Source: Owenia fusiformis (Eukaryota > Annelida > Polychaeta > Sabellida > Oweniidae). From it: a stretch of 64,000 bases of DNA. The notes under the pieces were generated by a model. That model did no database searches and was not told the origin of the DNA. It saw only the letters and a program-made list of their open reading frames with translations. Positions 37,101 through 48,472 of the stretch are shown piece after piece. Position numbers and translations under genes: made by a program. The stretch is taken from positions 31,114,166 through 31,178,165 of the forward strand of contig CAIIXF020000011.1 of assembly GCA_903813345.2 (NCBI GenBank), read 5' to 3'. The first letter of the stretch is position 1; every line of letters starts with the position of its first letter.

Positions 37101-38190
37101 CTTTGTAAATTATTTCAAATTCAGGTTCCGTTGTCATTGACGATATCGTATTGTGGCGATTCACGGCCCGATTTGATCGAATTGGGATTTCATATATGAT
37201 ACATCATCACAAGAGCTTAATACATGCACAGAAATAGCGACGATAAAGTTCCATGAAACGAGGACCAAATGATTGAAAAGTTGAAGCGACGGTGTGGCCC
37301 TGTCAAAACTATTTGGATTTTGTCTAGGATGCATGAATTTCAGGGGATAGAAACGCGTCCAGTTCCCTTCAAAGACTCTATCATGCCCAACGTACGTGGG
37401 TAGGTGGGTATGAGGTAGGAGATTTTTGATACAAAGCCAATTGTATCATTGATCACGAATGTTTCTTTAAATCAATTGATCATACTGAGTTACTTTAATC
37501 TGTATTGTCGTATTGCACAATACACAATGGAATCAGACAATAATATGTATCTATATTCAATTATTCAGAAGTCGTTAGAAATCTCTCATTGTTATCTGGA
37601 AAGTCATCTTTATCATTCGAGAAAAATAACATTAACATGAGAAAAGTGAGATTGATTTGTGTCGAGATTTCAAAGATCGGCTTTCCATGTTGATTTTATA
37701 TGCATTCGAACTGCATTCGAACATTTTAACTGCATTAGAAAGGTATTGCCATAAAATGACATTTTACAAGCATAAAATAAGCGTTTTGATTTAGAAGATT
37801 TGAAATGTTTCATTTTTTGGCGCAGTGTTGAATTTACACCTTCCTACGCCCCTGCTAACCCACATTACAAAAATTCTAGATGAATGACTGACATTCTATA
37901 AGAATTATGTGTTCTTCAATGTACTGGGAATCTGATAAGCCTGTTTCTAGATAAGGAAACACTGTAAAACGATCACAGCCTACCGAGTAAAATCATACCT
38001 ACCTCTCTCTGGATCGAAGAGGGAGGTCTGCGTCCACTATAGTAGTAAATCCCCCGAAAGAAAACGTATTTCAGTTAATACATTGACATTTGGAACATTA
38101 GCCTATATATTAATAACCAGAAAATAAATGAGTGCTCCGGTAGTATTTTTTCATTTTGGCGAAATCTATAAATATGATGTGACAAGCATT
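34172..38190. other. Intergenic region with repeat debris, no supported gene
   Basis: A G/C-rich block at 34190-34290 resembles repeat sequence at 9360-9500. A ~40-bp segment at 34847-34885 matches 42321-42358 inverted. At 35235-35350 lies a 'ccgaggacgatagcccgag' repeat. A possible small MITE with inverted ends is at 36602-36735. Open frames of 119-155 codons on the minus strand (34181-34648, 36301-36660) have no recognisable domains. Confidence 0.4.
36602..36735. mobile_element. Possible small MITE
   Basis: Imperfect inverted ends: gacccaatgcattgtggaatggcc at the left and ggtcattccacattgtacc at the right. Confidence 0.3.
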
Positions 38191-38194
38191 ATCG

Positions 38195-41100
38195 TTTTAA
38201 GACTAGTCTCGGTTTAGAGAACGAAGTTCATCATTCTACTGCACGTTACGCCTGCTTTGAACAATTTTGATATTTTACATATTGTAGATTTGAATATCCT
38301 CTTTGAATATCCATAATTTAATTTGGGTGATATTTCTATATTTTTCAAAAAAATTATTGGCGCAGTACACTGATGAACTTCTTTCTCAAAATCGAGAGTA
38401 TTTTATTGAATCGGTCGACTGTAGGTTACGCCTGTTTCTTGCAGATTTAAATGTCCTCTTTTGATAATTTAATTTGAGTGATATTTCTATATTTTTCAGG
38501 AAAAAAAAGAATTAGCCCAGGAGACTTTTCTCCAAACCGAGACTTGTCCTTTCCGCCAAAATTATTATTAAACATCATATTCATTCGTGTTTGAACCAAA
38601 TTCGTCAGGTAATATTTGAGTTATCAAAAATTACATTTTTACGAAAAAATGGTAGCCATTTTGAATTGAGCGGCCATATTGATAATTATGCATTTTGTTG
38701 TCTTTAGGATACAATTTTAATCTTTACGATTGTTTTTGGCCACCCTGTTGTTCACATTTTGTTTGCTTTCATTCTGGTCGTAACAATTATATACCCCAAA
38801 GAAGAAACTTGAAGAAAGAATATCGTTTTTCGTCTCTCACCGGAGAAATACACGTGACAACATTTACTTCACCTTAACATCAAAAGAGCCACCTTAAAGC
38901 AATCAATAAGGCATTAACTATGATAGACTTTGACAGCTCATGCATGCAATTTTGGATTTTAAATATTTATTCAATAGATACATTCTTCTATTTGCTATCA
39001 TAAGAAAAGCAACAGCGTTTTGAAAGGTAGGTGGTTAGCATTTGTTATTAATGCGTATTCAAGTTATTCTTGCAGTTCATGTAATTGTTAATTATCATCA
39101 GTCTTATTTTAACTACAATAAAGAAGAACAAAAAATTGCTGTTTTCAACTCTAGGATCTTATTAATTTATGTATTCTATTAGCTCTGGTATCAACATAAT
39201 GACATTTCGGTCACAACGTTTGTAGATACAATAAATAAAACTTGACAAACTACTAAATGAATAAAAATTCTTTTCACTTAGTCTGATAATTTTTGTGTAG
39301 ATTTTCAGTTTTTAAACGTTTTTTGATAAAAACACGAGTTTGCCAGGAGGAGAATGTATCACATATCTATTTGGAATATCAATGATTCTGCATTCGATTC
39401 ATCGTGTGCTTTATAAATATTTGATTAAAAAACCAATATAAATTCTTGTATTAGAAACCGGTTTGTCTTGCTTTGTTTCATTTGTAGGATATTTCATATG
39501 CCAAGCTGTGTGCTATTACGTTATGGGGAAATTTAGATGCCAATTTTTCCTTATTATACACACATAGAAGATCCTGAAACTTCACCCATAAATGTGGAAT
39601 TGATTTGTCAAAATAAAAATCACCCTTTTATAAATGTGTGACGATCTATAATATACTTATGCTATATAACAGTTAGAGGTGTTGACACAACGACCTCGAA
39701 CCTGTGAACCCTTGAGTATTATTCCGGGATCGGGCCTTTTATACTAAACGGTGAGCAACACCAGAAACGAGCGTTCGATTTGCTAAACGATATGCGTCAC
39801 CCTTTAAGACTAGTCTCGATTTGGAGAACGAAGTTCACCAGTCTACTGCACGTTACGCCTGCTTTGAACAATTTTGATATTTAACATATTGTAGATTTAA
39901 ATATCCTCTTTTGAATAATTTAACTTGGTACACTGATGAACTTCTTTCTCAAAATCGAGACTCGACTTTTATAGAATCGGTCTACTGCAGGTTACGCCTG
40001 CTTCGGACAATTTTGATATTTTTACATCTTGCAGATTTAAATGCCCTCTTTTGAACGTTCATAATTTGATTTGGGTGATATTTCTATATTTTTCAGAAAA
40101 AAAGTATTAGCCCAGGAGACTTTTCTCCAAATCGAGACTTGTATTTCATTGAATAGGTCTACTGCAGGTTATGCCTGCTTCGGACAATAATGATATTTTT
40201 ACATCTTGCAGATTTAAATGTCCTCTTTTGAACGTTCATAATTTGATTTGGGTGATATTTCTATTTTTCAGAAAAATATTAGCCCAGGAGACTTTTCTCC
40301 AAACCGAGACTTGTCCTTTGCACCAAAATTATTATCAAATATAATACTTTCGTGTTTGAACCAAATTCGTCAGGTGATATTCAAAGATTACATTTTTACG
40401 AAAAATGGCAGCCATTTTGAATTGAGCGGCCATATTGATAATTATGCATTTTGTTGTCTTTAGGATACAATTTTAATCTCTACTATTGTTTTTGTCCACC
40501 CTGTTGTTCACATTTTATTTGCTTTCATTCTGGTCGTAACAATGATATACCCCAATGTAAAAACCGTCTCTAACCGGAGAAATACACATGGCAACTTTTA
40601 CTCACCTTAACATCAAAAGAGCCACCTTAAAGCAATCAATAAGGCATTAACTATGATAGACTTTGACAGCTCATGCATACAATTTTGGATTTCAAATATT
40701 TATTCAACAGATACATTCTTCTATGTGCTATCATAAGAAAAGCAACAGCGTTTTGAAAGGTAGGTGGTTAGGATTTGTTATTAATGCGGCGTATTCATGT
40801 TATTCTTGCAGTTCATGTAATTGTTAATTATCATCAGTCTTATTTTAACTACAATAAAGAAGAAAAAGAAGTACAAAAAAATGCTGTTTTCAACTCTAGG
40901 ATCTTATTCATTTATGTATTCTATAAGCTCTGCTATCAAATCAATGACATTTCGGTCACAACGTTTTGAAGATACAATAAATGAAACTTGACAAAATAAA
41001 ACTTGACAAAGTACTAAATGAATAAAAATTCTTTTCACTGAGTCTAATAATTTTGGTGTAGATTTTCTGTTTTTACACATTTTTTGATAAAAACACGAGT

Positions 41101-41200
41101 TTGCCAGGAGGAGAATGTATCACATATCTATTTGGAATATCAATGATTCTGCATTCGATTCATCGTGTGCTTTATAAATATTTGATCAAAAAAACATATT
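38195..41200. repeat. Tandem segmental duplication (~1.3 kb, offset ~1.7 kb) with internal ~180-bp units
   Basis: Segments 38195-39470 and 39800-41190 match along their length: 'gactagtctcg.tt.gagaacgaagttca', 'tctttaggatacaattttaatct', 'gccaccttaaagcaatcaataagg', 'cacgagtttgccaggaggagaatg'. The string CTACTGCA.GTTACGCCTGCTT starts ~180-bp sub-units at 38238, ~38420 (variant), 39843, 39982 and 40160. Confidence 0.8.
40271..40590 (+). pseudogene. Exon-like blocks in the 38-41 kb duplication, unrecognised
   Basis: In the second copy, an acceptor (tatttttcag, about 40261-40270) precedes an open block with SPGDFSPNRDLSFAPKLL and CLNQIRQ, ending at a gtgata donor (about 40373). A second block follows acceptor ttgtctttag (about 40462) and reads DTILISTIVFVHPVVHILFAF, one hydrophobic segment. 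In the first copy (38505-38610) the same first block has a 2-nt insertion that breaks the frame. Another partial copy is at about 40100-40140. These could be end exons of a degraded gene or a transposon; I do not recognise the product. Confidence 0.3.
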
Positions 41201-42394
41201 TTGTTTGGCGCAATCACGTTTTCTTATCCATGGTATGTTCAAACGTGTTTCAAAAGTGCAAAACAAAACATCTACCTTTAATGTACCTTAATTTCATTTT
41301 AAATATATATTCAAGGAAAAATTTGAAACTTTGTTGAGATCTTTCTATCATTATCATGTTTATCATTGCAATATCGAGAAAAGATGTCGCTTACGGACAT
41401 TCTTGAAATAATTCTGGAAAACAATTTGATGAATTCTGAGAAAAAAAATAGTGGATTGTTTTGAAAACTGAATGAGCGACATTTTTATTAATTTTTATCG
41501 ACAAGCAACAAATGGGCATGAGATCGAAAGTTTGTCATTTTTGATTGGCTTTTGAATATCGTCCTCGAATATATTGAAACCTTATTAGTTTAAAATGTGT
41601 TTCGGGGGTTATTTTTGATACATATTATTGTATGGTTCAAACTTTAGTAGTGTAGCTATTGTTAACTTTCCTTATATGGAAAAGAGGTGGTCTTAACATT
41701 ATTTTGTTTCTGGTTAAGATAGCTTCATTCAGCAATGTTTGGAAAACATCTGTTCTTTTTAAGATAATCTAATTTCTGGATCACCCTGTATTTATGTCCC
41801 TAAATAATCAAGAGAATTATAATATAATTTAGAAAATAGCAACTGCATATATAAAATAGCAAACTTGAGTAGTTTTATTTCATTTAATTCCATACCTGGG
41901 ACGAAAATTACAAGTACAAATTCATGTTAATTTTATGATAAAAGGTTTTAGATACAGTGTCTGATCATAGCATGACGCTAATCCCTCTAAGATATGATCA
42001 CACCGCGGTGAAAAAATAGATCGATGATATAAAACTTATGTCGGGATATCATATTGTTTTTAATAAAGCCTTCTACCTGAACAAGCATACACCGGTCTTG
42101 TCTACATGTCACTTCTGACAAGACTAAATACGTAGCGTTTGCATATGGCTTCAATCCGTCCAATAACTTTCTTAACGATATATCATAGATAAATGTGTCA
42201 TAGATAAGCCATTCAACTTCATTCTGAAAAATGTATCGTATCATCATCGCTGTCATCATATTTAGTATTGTTGATTGTTGACTGTTGAAGGAAAGATATA
42301 AACTGATGAAGTAGGTTAAGTCAAGGGCGTTACAATACCCAGGAATTTATCGGTTCGTGGAGTGTACGTATCCAGGGTGGCTAATAGCACTGGC

Positions 42395-42445
42395 GGATCC
42401 AGGGGGGCATGCCCCCCCCCCCTCACCCCCCCCCCCCCCCTGGGT
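42395..42445. repeat. C-rich low-complexity stretch within 'ggcggatccagggggg' repeat debris
   Basis: Runs of 10 and 18 C interrupted by 'ctca', next to 'tggcggatccaggggggcat'. Confidence 0.7.
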
Positions 42446-42659
42446 GGTTCCAGAATTCAGAAAGGGGGACAGCGCTATTAGAAAGTCAATTTGCAGCGCT
42501 GATAATGATATATAATTGTTCTGTGTCCGTTGATTTTTTAATTAAATTTGTTCCTCAATTACAGGTACAAACCGCCCCTAAAATATAAAAGTGAGTCGGA
42601 GATTAGAGTAGAATAGACACGCTTGTGTTCACTCCATATAATAATGAAAAAGTATGCAG

Positions 42660-43245
42660 TAATTCAATGCTATTTTATGTGCAAGCTTAAACTCCCTATT
42701 ATCAGAAAATATGAGACCGGTCGAGATGAGTTTGAATATAAAGGACATACTAAACAATAAAACTAAAAATCAAAACGATTGGAAGAAGATAAATAGACTT
42801 AACAAACTGAGTAAAGTTGAACCAAAGTTATCATCTTTCACTTACAAAGTCCTTCATAGATTTTTAGCAACTGATACATACTTAAAAATGTGTGGACTTA
42901 TAGAGTCAAACATTTGCACTTTTTGTAAAGCAAATCCTGAAACGATTTGCCATCTTCTGTATGAATGTACTATTGTAAGCGCTTTATTAAATGACATCAA
43001 ACAATGGCTCCCTTCACATTGCTATGTACTAAACAAAATGTATTGATAGGACCTGTGTAAATGAAAAAACAATCATCCTAAATAATATGCTATGTATCTT
43101 TAAAAGGTTTGTTTATTTGTGCAAATATTCTATGCTAAAACCAAGACCAAGTTTTATAAGTTATGTGAAGGGATATTTTACTATGAACAAACGAGTTGGC
43201 AGAGGTGATAAGTGGAAAATCATGGAACCAAAATTAAACGAATGA
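42660..43245 (+). pseudogene. LINE 3' end: RT-associated zinc-binding region
   Basis: A plus-strand frame (42711-43046) has TYKVLHRFLATDTYLKMCGL and CTFC...ETICHLLYEC, the Cys/His motif found at the C terminus of LINE reverse transcriptases (zf-RVT). After a frameshift near 43046 coding similarity continues (KRFVYLCKYSMLKPRPSF) to a TGA at 43243-43245. The upstream RT and endonuclease are absent. A related start lies at 44185. Confidence 0.65.
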
Positions 43246-43778
43246 CACTGATGATTTTTCCTTTAAATAAAAAAAAATTGCCAAAGGTAAAAAATTCTTA
43301 AATTCTTAAACACTAACGTTTAAACAATGCTGTATTGTAAAATGTACGTTTTCCATGTAACGGTATTATAATTTGTATTTTGTAATTGCTTTATCATGTT
43401 TTTCTTCTCTGAAAAAAATAATTAAGAAAAATAATAATCAGGGTTATATAGGCACACCGGAAATTCAAAAATATTTCCTAATGTTACATATGTTGTCATG
43501 AGTCAGTGAGTAAAAAAGAATATGCTTTTGATTATATATCTTGTATTACGTGAACTCTTTGTTGAGAATGGCTTCGAGATCACCGTGAAGATGTACTCAA
43601 GATAAATATGTTTAAATGTGTATTATCATCTTAAAAACCACCTCACAAGATGTACGATTTTTAGGATTTTTACTTTGACGTTGACGTTTTAATGTTGGAC
43701 GCTGTAACTGAGAAATTCTGTATGAGTTAAACTATGCATTTTTATTTTTTTCAGTCGACAATTTGCGCGTGTATCAAA

Positions 43779-43997
43779 ATGTTGAAATACTTGACCGTGT
43801 TTATTAGTATGGTGATATTGCTCGCCCTGTTGTCCCCAGATGAAACGAGTGCTATGCCCAACACAAACGTTCACAGCCGGGTTAAACGTAGGCAGTCTCC
43901 AGAAGTCAAACAGATGTGCGAGCACTGTGCTGCTTTGAATTGGCAAGGCGATTGTGCCTTCTACACCAGTGAGTGCACCGGTTTTGAAGAGCCTTGA
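43779..43997 (+). CDS. Secreted cysteine-rich peptide precursor 4
   Basis: A 72-residue precursor. The ATG at 43779 follows a likely splice acceptor (ttttttcag, 43746-43754) with a 24-nt leader, mirroring peptide 3. I prefer it to the in-frame ATG at 43734, which lies before the acceptor. The signal peptide MLKYLTVFISMVILLALL is followed by SPDETSAMP and a furin-type site HSRVKRR. The mature ~34-residue peptide has C-x2-C-x8-C-x6-C (MCEHC ... DCAFYTSEC) and ends GFEEP. Its cysteine frame and FEEP tail tie it to peptides 1 and 2, and its precursor N-terminus to peptide 3. No intron is needed before the stop. Function unknown. Confidence 0.72.
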   Translation: MLKYLTVFISMVILLALLSPDETSAMPNTNVHSRVKRRQSPEVKQMCEHCAALNWQGDCAFYTSECTGFEEP

Positions 43998-44184
43998 TAT
44001 TTCCAGCAAACACTACAAAATGTTTAGCTACTATATTAGAATTTACAAGAAATGATACAATACAAACGGACAAGGCACACTGACACTAGGGATGCGATAT
44101 TTTTCTCAACCTAAACGTGAACAGAAAATATTTAAGCGATGCATTTGTTTGGGCGATTATTCATACGTATAGATTGGCGTTTCG

Positions 44185-44310
44185 ATTTTATATGCAAGCT
44201 TAAACTCCCTATTATCTGAAAATATGAGACCTATCCGGAATACAGATGTGTTTGGATATAAGTGGGACACATTAAACAACAATAAAACTAATCAGGAAAA
44301 TCTTAAAGGA
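44185..44310 (+). repeat. LINE fragment, second copy
   Basis: Matches the start of 42660-42790 in direct orientation ('gcaagcttaaactccctattat' block, then aaaatatgagacc). Together the two fragments bracket peptide gene 4. Confidence 0.65.
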
Positions 44311-44770
44311 AAGCATCAGATCAACAATAAAGACTCAGGTGATAGTTAGCAAGCTAGCACTCAAGAGGTGTGCAGTGATGGAATAAGTGTAAAATGTAAA
44401 CATGTTAGTTACCTCGTTTTAAGGCCCGTTTCTTTTGTTCGAATATCAGCCATGTTGTCTGTATTATACATAAGGACGTTCTCAAAATCGTCATCATGAA
44501 TAAATAATAAATGGATGAAAAATTTTTGAAAACAATCTATGAAATTGATATGGTAACACAGTCAACCACCAAAAAAATGAGTTGGTGGAAACCCTCAACT
44601 CCCAGTAAAGCCAATATCATGAGATGACGTAATACATATTGAGCAAATACATTTCTTTCGAACATGTTGCTGTGTTGAAATTATTCCTATAACATATATA
44701 TAGGTACTTAATCCAAGCTATAAGAAATTATAATTCTTCATACTAAACATAAAAAATGTGGGTTTGGTCA

Positions 44771-44968
44771 AAAAGACCACGTGCAGTATTATGCAAGTGA
44801 TTTTAGACGGTCATATATTTCACCATGAGGGATATTTTACTATCATTGGACTTCACATGTAAGAAAACAAATTGTTTTAATAAAAGTCACTGTATTTATG
44901 GCCAGAAAGTACTCATGGTGAAAGATATGATTGTCTAAAATCACTTGCCATACTGCCCGTGGTCTTTT
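44771..44968. mobile_element. MITE with ~56-bp terminal inverted repeats
   Basis: Left end aaaagaccacg.gcagtat and its complement at the right end; arms extend through gcaagtgattttagac and tttcaccatgag. Confidence 0.75.
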
Positions 44969-44998
44969 ACCATTTACATGGTGTGCCAAAAAATAAGT

Positions 44999-45566
44999 GT
45001 TCACCAAATCTGCTACAATCTTTGATAATTGTTTAACCAATGTCTAGTACAGTTTTATATTGGCATCTACTCATTACGGTAAAATGGTATATTGTATATA
45101 TTGATTATTTATTTAAGCAAATTTTCTATACATCTGCTTTTCACCTTCACTATCGCTCCAAGCCATCGGACAAGAGTCACTTTGGAATATCTGGATGAGA
45201 ATATATACCTCTCGGATTCATAAGTCCTGATGAATGGCGACCCAATACACCAGATGCCAACCCCTGTGACTATCACACATGGGGGCACCTGGAGCAGTTT
45301 ATTGCAGTTAATGGTACTCCCCACACAAACTAATTGATCAACTAGTAGAAGTTGAAAGAACTACTACAAGAATCGATGGAATGCGCAATTGCAGTTCCGC
45401 CCTCGTGTCCGTGTGATAGTGAAGGTGGAAGGCGGATACGTGGAACATTTTTTAAATAAATCATTAGATACAGTATAACATAATACCAGAGTGACATGAT
45501 GCTGATATAAACCTGTACAAGACAATGGTTAAACAATTATCAAAGATTGTAGCAGATTCAGTGAAC
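44999..45566. mobile_element. Non-autonomous Tc1/mariner-superfamily element
   Basis: Terminal inverted repeats of about 54 bp (left gttcaccaaatctgctacaa, right its complement with few changes) enclose a transposase relic at 45214-45333. Confidence 0.7.
45214..45333 (+). pseudogene. Transposase C-terminal relic
   Basis: The plus-strand frame GFISPDEWRPNTPDANPCDY continues HTWGHLEQF, matching the 'WPPNSPDLNPxDYxxWGxLE' region of Tc1/mariner-type transposases around the last catalytic residue. It stops at TAA 45331-45333. An arginine-rich tail seems to continue in another frame. Confidence 0.6.
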
Positions 45567-45759
45567 AGTATGAATGTATTATTGTTGATCACACATTTCT
45601 AGGAAAAATGGTAAAAAAAACTTAGACACATGAACAATTTACCATTGATATTCAAAGATCTGTTGAAAACATTTGACAGTATTAGCTTAAATATTTAAAT
45701 GGTAAAGTTTCTGTAAGTAAATTTTGAAAAGGAATGGTATCGATATGGTGAACTTTTTG

Positions 45760-46080
45760 CTAACTCGTTCATAAGCAGTCTTAAATACGTTCTTAATCAG
45801 TTTAAACCCGTTTGCAATTAGTTCTACTTCGTTCTCAATACGTCCTCAGCCAGTTCTACTCATTCAGCTCGTCGTTAGTACGTTGTCACTCGTTCTAATT
45901 GTAGAACATTTTGAGCATGTTCGAAGTTCTAGAGGACCTACCCGTTCGAGTACGTTCGATGAAGTTTGTAAATAGACCCCAAACGGTTCTAAGTACGTCA
46001 AGTCCGTTCGTACACAGTTGAAGCCCGTTTTCGAGAATGAGTAAACGCGAGGAGCACAAGCGTCTGGAACTCGCAACCTC
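45760..46080. repeat. Region of clustered TACGTTC/CGTTCT motifs
   Basis: At least a dozen variants of 'acgttc', 'cgttct' and 'agttct' occur at roughly 10-20 bp spacing between 45767 and 46035. No coding potential is evident. It may be the subterminal motif array of a transposon. Confidence 0.4.
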
Positions 46081-46140
46081 GTGATTACTGCCCCAATCGC
46101 CTAGCCTAAACTAACTCACCGGGGCGTATCGAAACCAAAA
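46055..46140 (-). repeat. Possible tRNA-derived SINE relic
   Basis: On the minus strand, TAGTTTAGGCTAGG (A-box-like) is followed about 36 nt later by GGTTGCGAGTTCC (B-box-like). A 7-bp stem GGGGCGT/ACGCCCC flanks it on one side. No acceptor stem or full cloverleaf is visible. Confidence 0.25.
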
Positions 46141-46702
46141 CGCCCCGCAAAACCGTTAATTTGAATTTCAAATCTACCCTGTCTTTGGAAAATCAATGAT
46201 TGTGAGTCTCACACTACACCGTTTTTCTTCAAACTTGTTCCATTAAAACCTTCACAAAAATACCGTTCAGTCGAGACATTGCTTTTAATACAAAATCCCT
46301 CGTTTTAGCGGCATTTTGGTCCCTTACTATGTTGTATTTGTTCTTGTTAAAACTACAAGTGCTTATTGTGGAACAATTAATCACATCACAATTACACATG
46401 ATTGCTAATGACATATCAAAACCACATGTGAGATATTCCAAGATGGCTGAAATTCCAAGAGAAGAGGCTTTCACAGATCAGAGCTTCCAGTTCATCCTGT
46501 GTCTATGGAGGAAAGACACGATAAATCAGATTTGGAAAGTGTATGGTATGATGAGACAATTCTTGATTTTGCTGTTTCCACAACAGGCTGTTTCATGATA
46601 AATGTTGAGTAAGATATGTACGATGGAACAAGTCAGGTACAGCATCACCAATTTGTTGAACAATAGGGACTGTGAATTAAACACAAGGGAGAGACAATAC
46701 AT

Positions 46703-46908
46703 GCAGGCCCGTAGCCAGGATTTGCCAAGGGGGGTTCACTTATTGAAAGATTCCAGGGGGTTCACTTGTGACAATTTTGGTTCAAAAATGGCCAAAATCA
46801 CTTAAAAAGTGCTCAGAATGGTGAAAAACTGCATGATTTTGAAAGATTTCATGGCCAGGGGGGGTTCGCTCGATCCCATCGACCCCCCGCCCCTTGCCTA
46901 CGGGCCTG
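46703..46908. mobile_element. CAGGCCCGTAG MITE, copy 1
   Basis: Ends are inverted CAGGCCCGTAG / CTACGGGCCTG. The interior has G-rich runs (ccaagggggg, gccagggggggg) and 'gctcagaatggtgaaaaactg'. Confidence 0.75.
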
Positions 46909-47622
46909 ACATGTGACTATGAGAAGTAATGACAAGCATACATAGAAATAGTAGATAAGAGGGGGAATGCAGGTGATATATTCATAACTGTCATTGCTTA
47001 TTCTTCTGTTGTTTTTTCTATTGAATTCGATGGAATAAATATCTTTCGAATAAAACACCCCTTCCTTATGTTGCCCTTACCCCTCGGTAATGTAGATAGT
47101 GTTCAACCACAGCTAGTTCTGCGTGCGATACAACAGCGCCCCGTCTCTTGGGAAATTGATTTTACTTTCTACAGATACTTAAATCGTATACCTGTCGATA
47201 GAGTGGTTATAAAGCCTTAGCGAAGTAACCTCCTTTGTTTACATTCGCCAAAATAGAAAAGTTGTCATAACTTTATCTTAAATTAATTTTTGAAAACCAC
47301 AATCAAACCTACATCATAGTTTTCGCTTCAAATCAGTTAATAGTGACACGACCGTACACCTAAAGTGTACGACGGTATATCTTGTCACTGTGACACGTGA
47401 TATAGACATCATGCATTTTAATATTTATTTGTATAAAATATTTAAAAATGATAACAAATATAAATATTTTACTTTACATAATAATAGACATTATACATCT
47501 TAATATTCATTTGTATAAAAAATGTTTAAAAAAGGTTGTACTCAAAACTAATTATATAATCTATTTCAGTCAGATTGATTGAACCTGTGGTTTTATCTAA
47601 TGACAGAGTAGTACAATGAGCG

Positions 47623-47821
47623 CAGGCCCGTAGCCGGGATTTGCCAAGGTGATTCACTTTTTACAAAATTCCAGGGGGGTTCAGTTTTGACTACTTTGGC
47701 TCAAAAAGTGTCAAAATCACTTAAAAAGAGCTCAGAATGGTAAAAAAATGCATGATTGTGAAAGATATATTGGCCAAGGGGGGCTTGCTCGATTCCCTCA
47801 AACCCCCTGACTACGGGCCTG
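47623..47821. mobile_element. CAGGCCCGTAG MITE, copy 2
   Basis: The same ends and interior as 46703-46908, same orientation, moderately diverged. Confidence 0.75.
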
Positions 47822-48355
47822 ATGAGTGTATGGCACATGTATATGGATTGCAAATACTCCTTCATAAGGCTGATTATATATTGGAGTATGTTGTGAATTC
47901 AGATTTATTATTCTGATATTCTGCTGCATGATCACTAAACGTTATTATAATACCATTTCATATGGCTTATTCCAATGATATTGTTAAGACTGTGCGTGCA
48001 AATTGTGTCTCATGATTGCATTTGCTTCCTTCACCTTGAGGTATGTGCCATTTATGAATGCACAAACCAGATGTGTCCTGCACAAGTCAAGTTAGGAGTA
48101 GCTGCATGTGAGGTTTGTGATTCACTCATCTCTTGTAGTTATTTGAGTATATTGCGACTGTAAATTGGTAGTAGCTTGTGCAGGAGCCTGTAAAAGACAC
48201 AGTAATGATCATTTCAATTATATCAGCGGGCTATAAAAGGCACATGATGACCATATTAACAATTCAAAATATCATGGATGAAACTGCCTGATTATTTGCT
48301 TATTTAGTAACTAATAAAGACAGAAGACCATATTTTTCAAGGAATTAACATGCAA

Positions 48356-48472
48356 TATGTCACCACCCGGCATTTGTTACAGATGCTGAATGCCAGCCGC
48401 CAAATACCAACCACCACCACAAAAATTTGGAGACTATAACAATATGTCACCACTTGTGGTGGTGACATATAA
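48356..48472. mobile_element. Short MITE with ATATGTCACCAC ends overlapping the lipid-kinase 3' exon
   Basis: The left end ATATGTCACCAC at about 48356 and a perfect 12-bp-arm hairpin at 48441-48469 (ATATGTCACCAC ... GTGGTGACATAT) delimit it. The same terminal hairpin type occurs at 17374-17399. Confidence 0.5.

Noticed and set aside
43734-43778. Upstream in-frame ATG as start of peptide 4
   Set aside because: It precedes a strong acceptor (ttttttcag) and would spoil the signal peptide shared with peptide 3.
46055-46140. Functional tRNA gene
   Set aside because: Only A/B-box-like strings; no acceptor stem or anticodon loop could be drawn.
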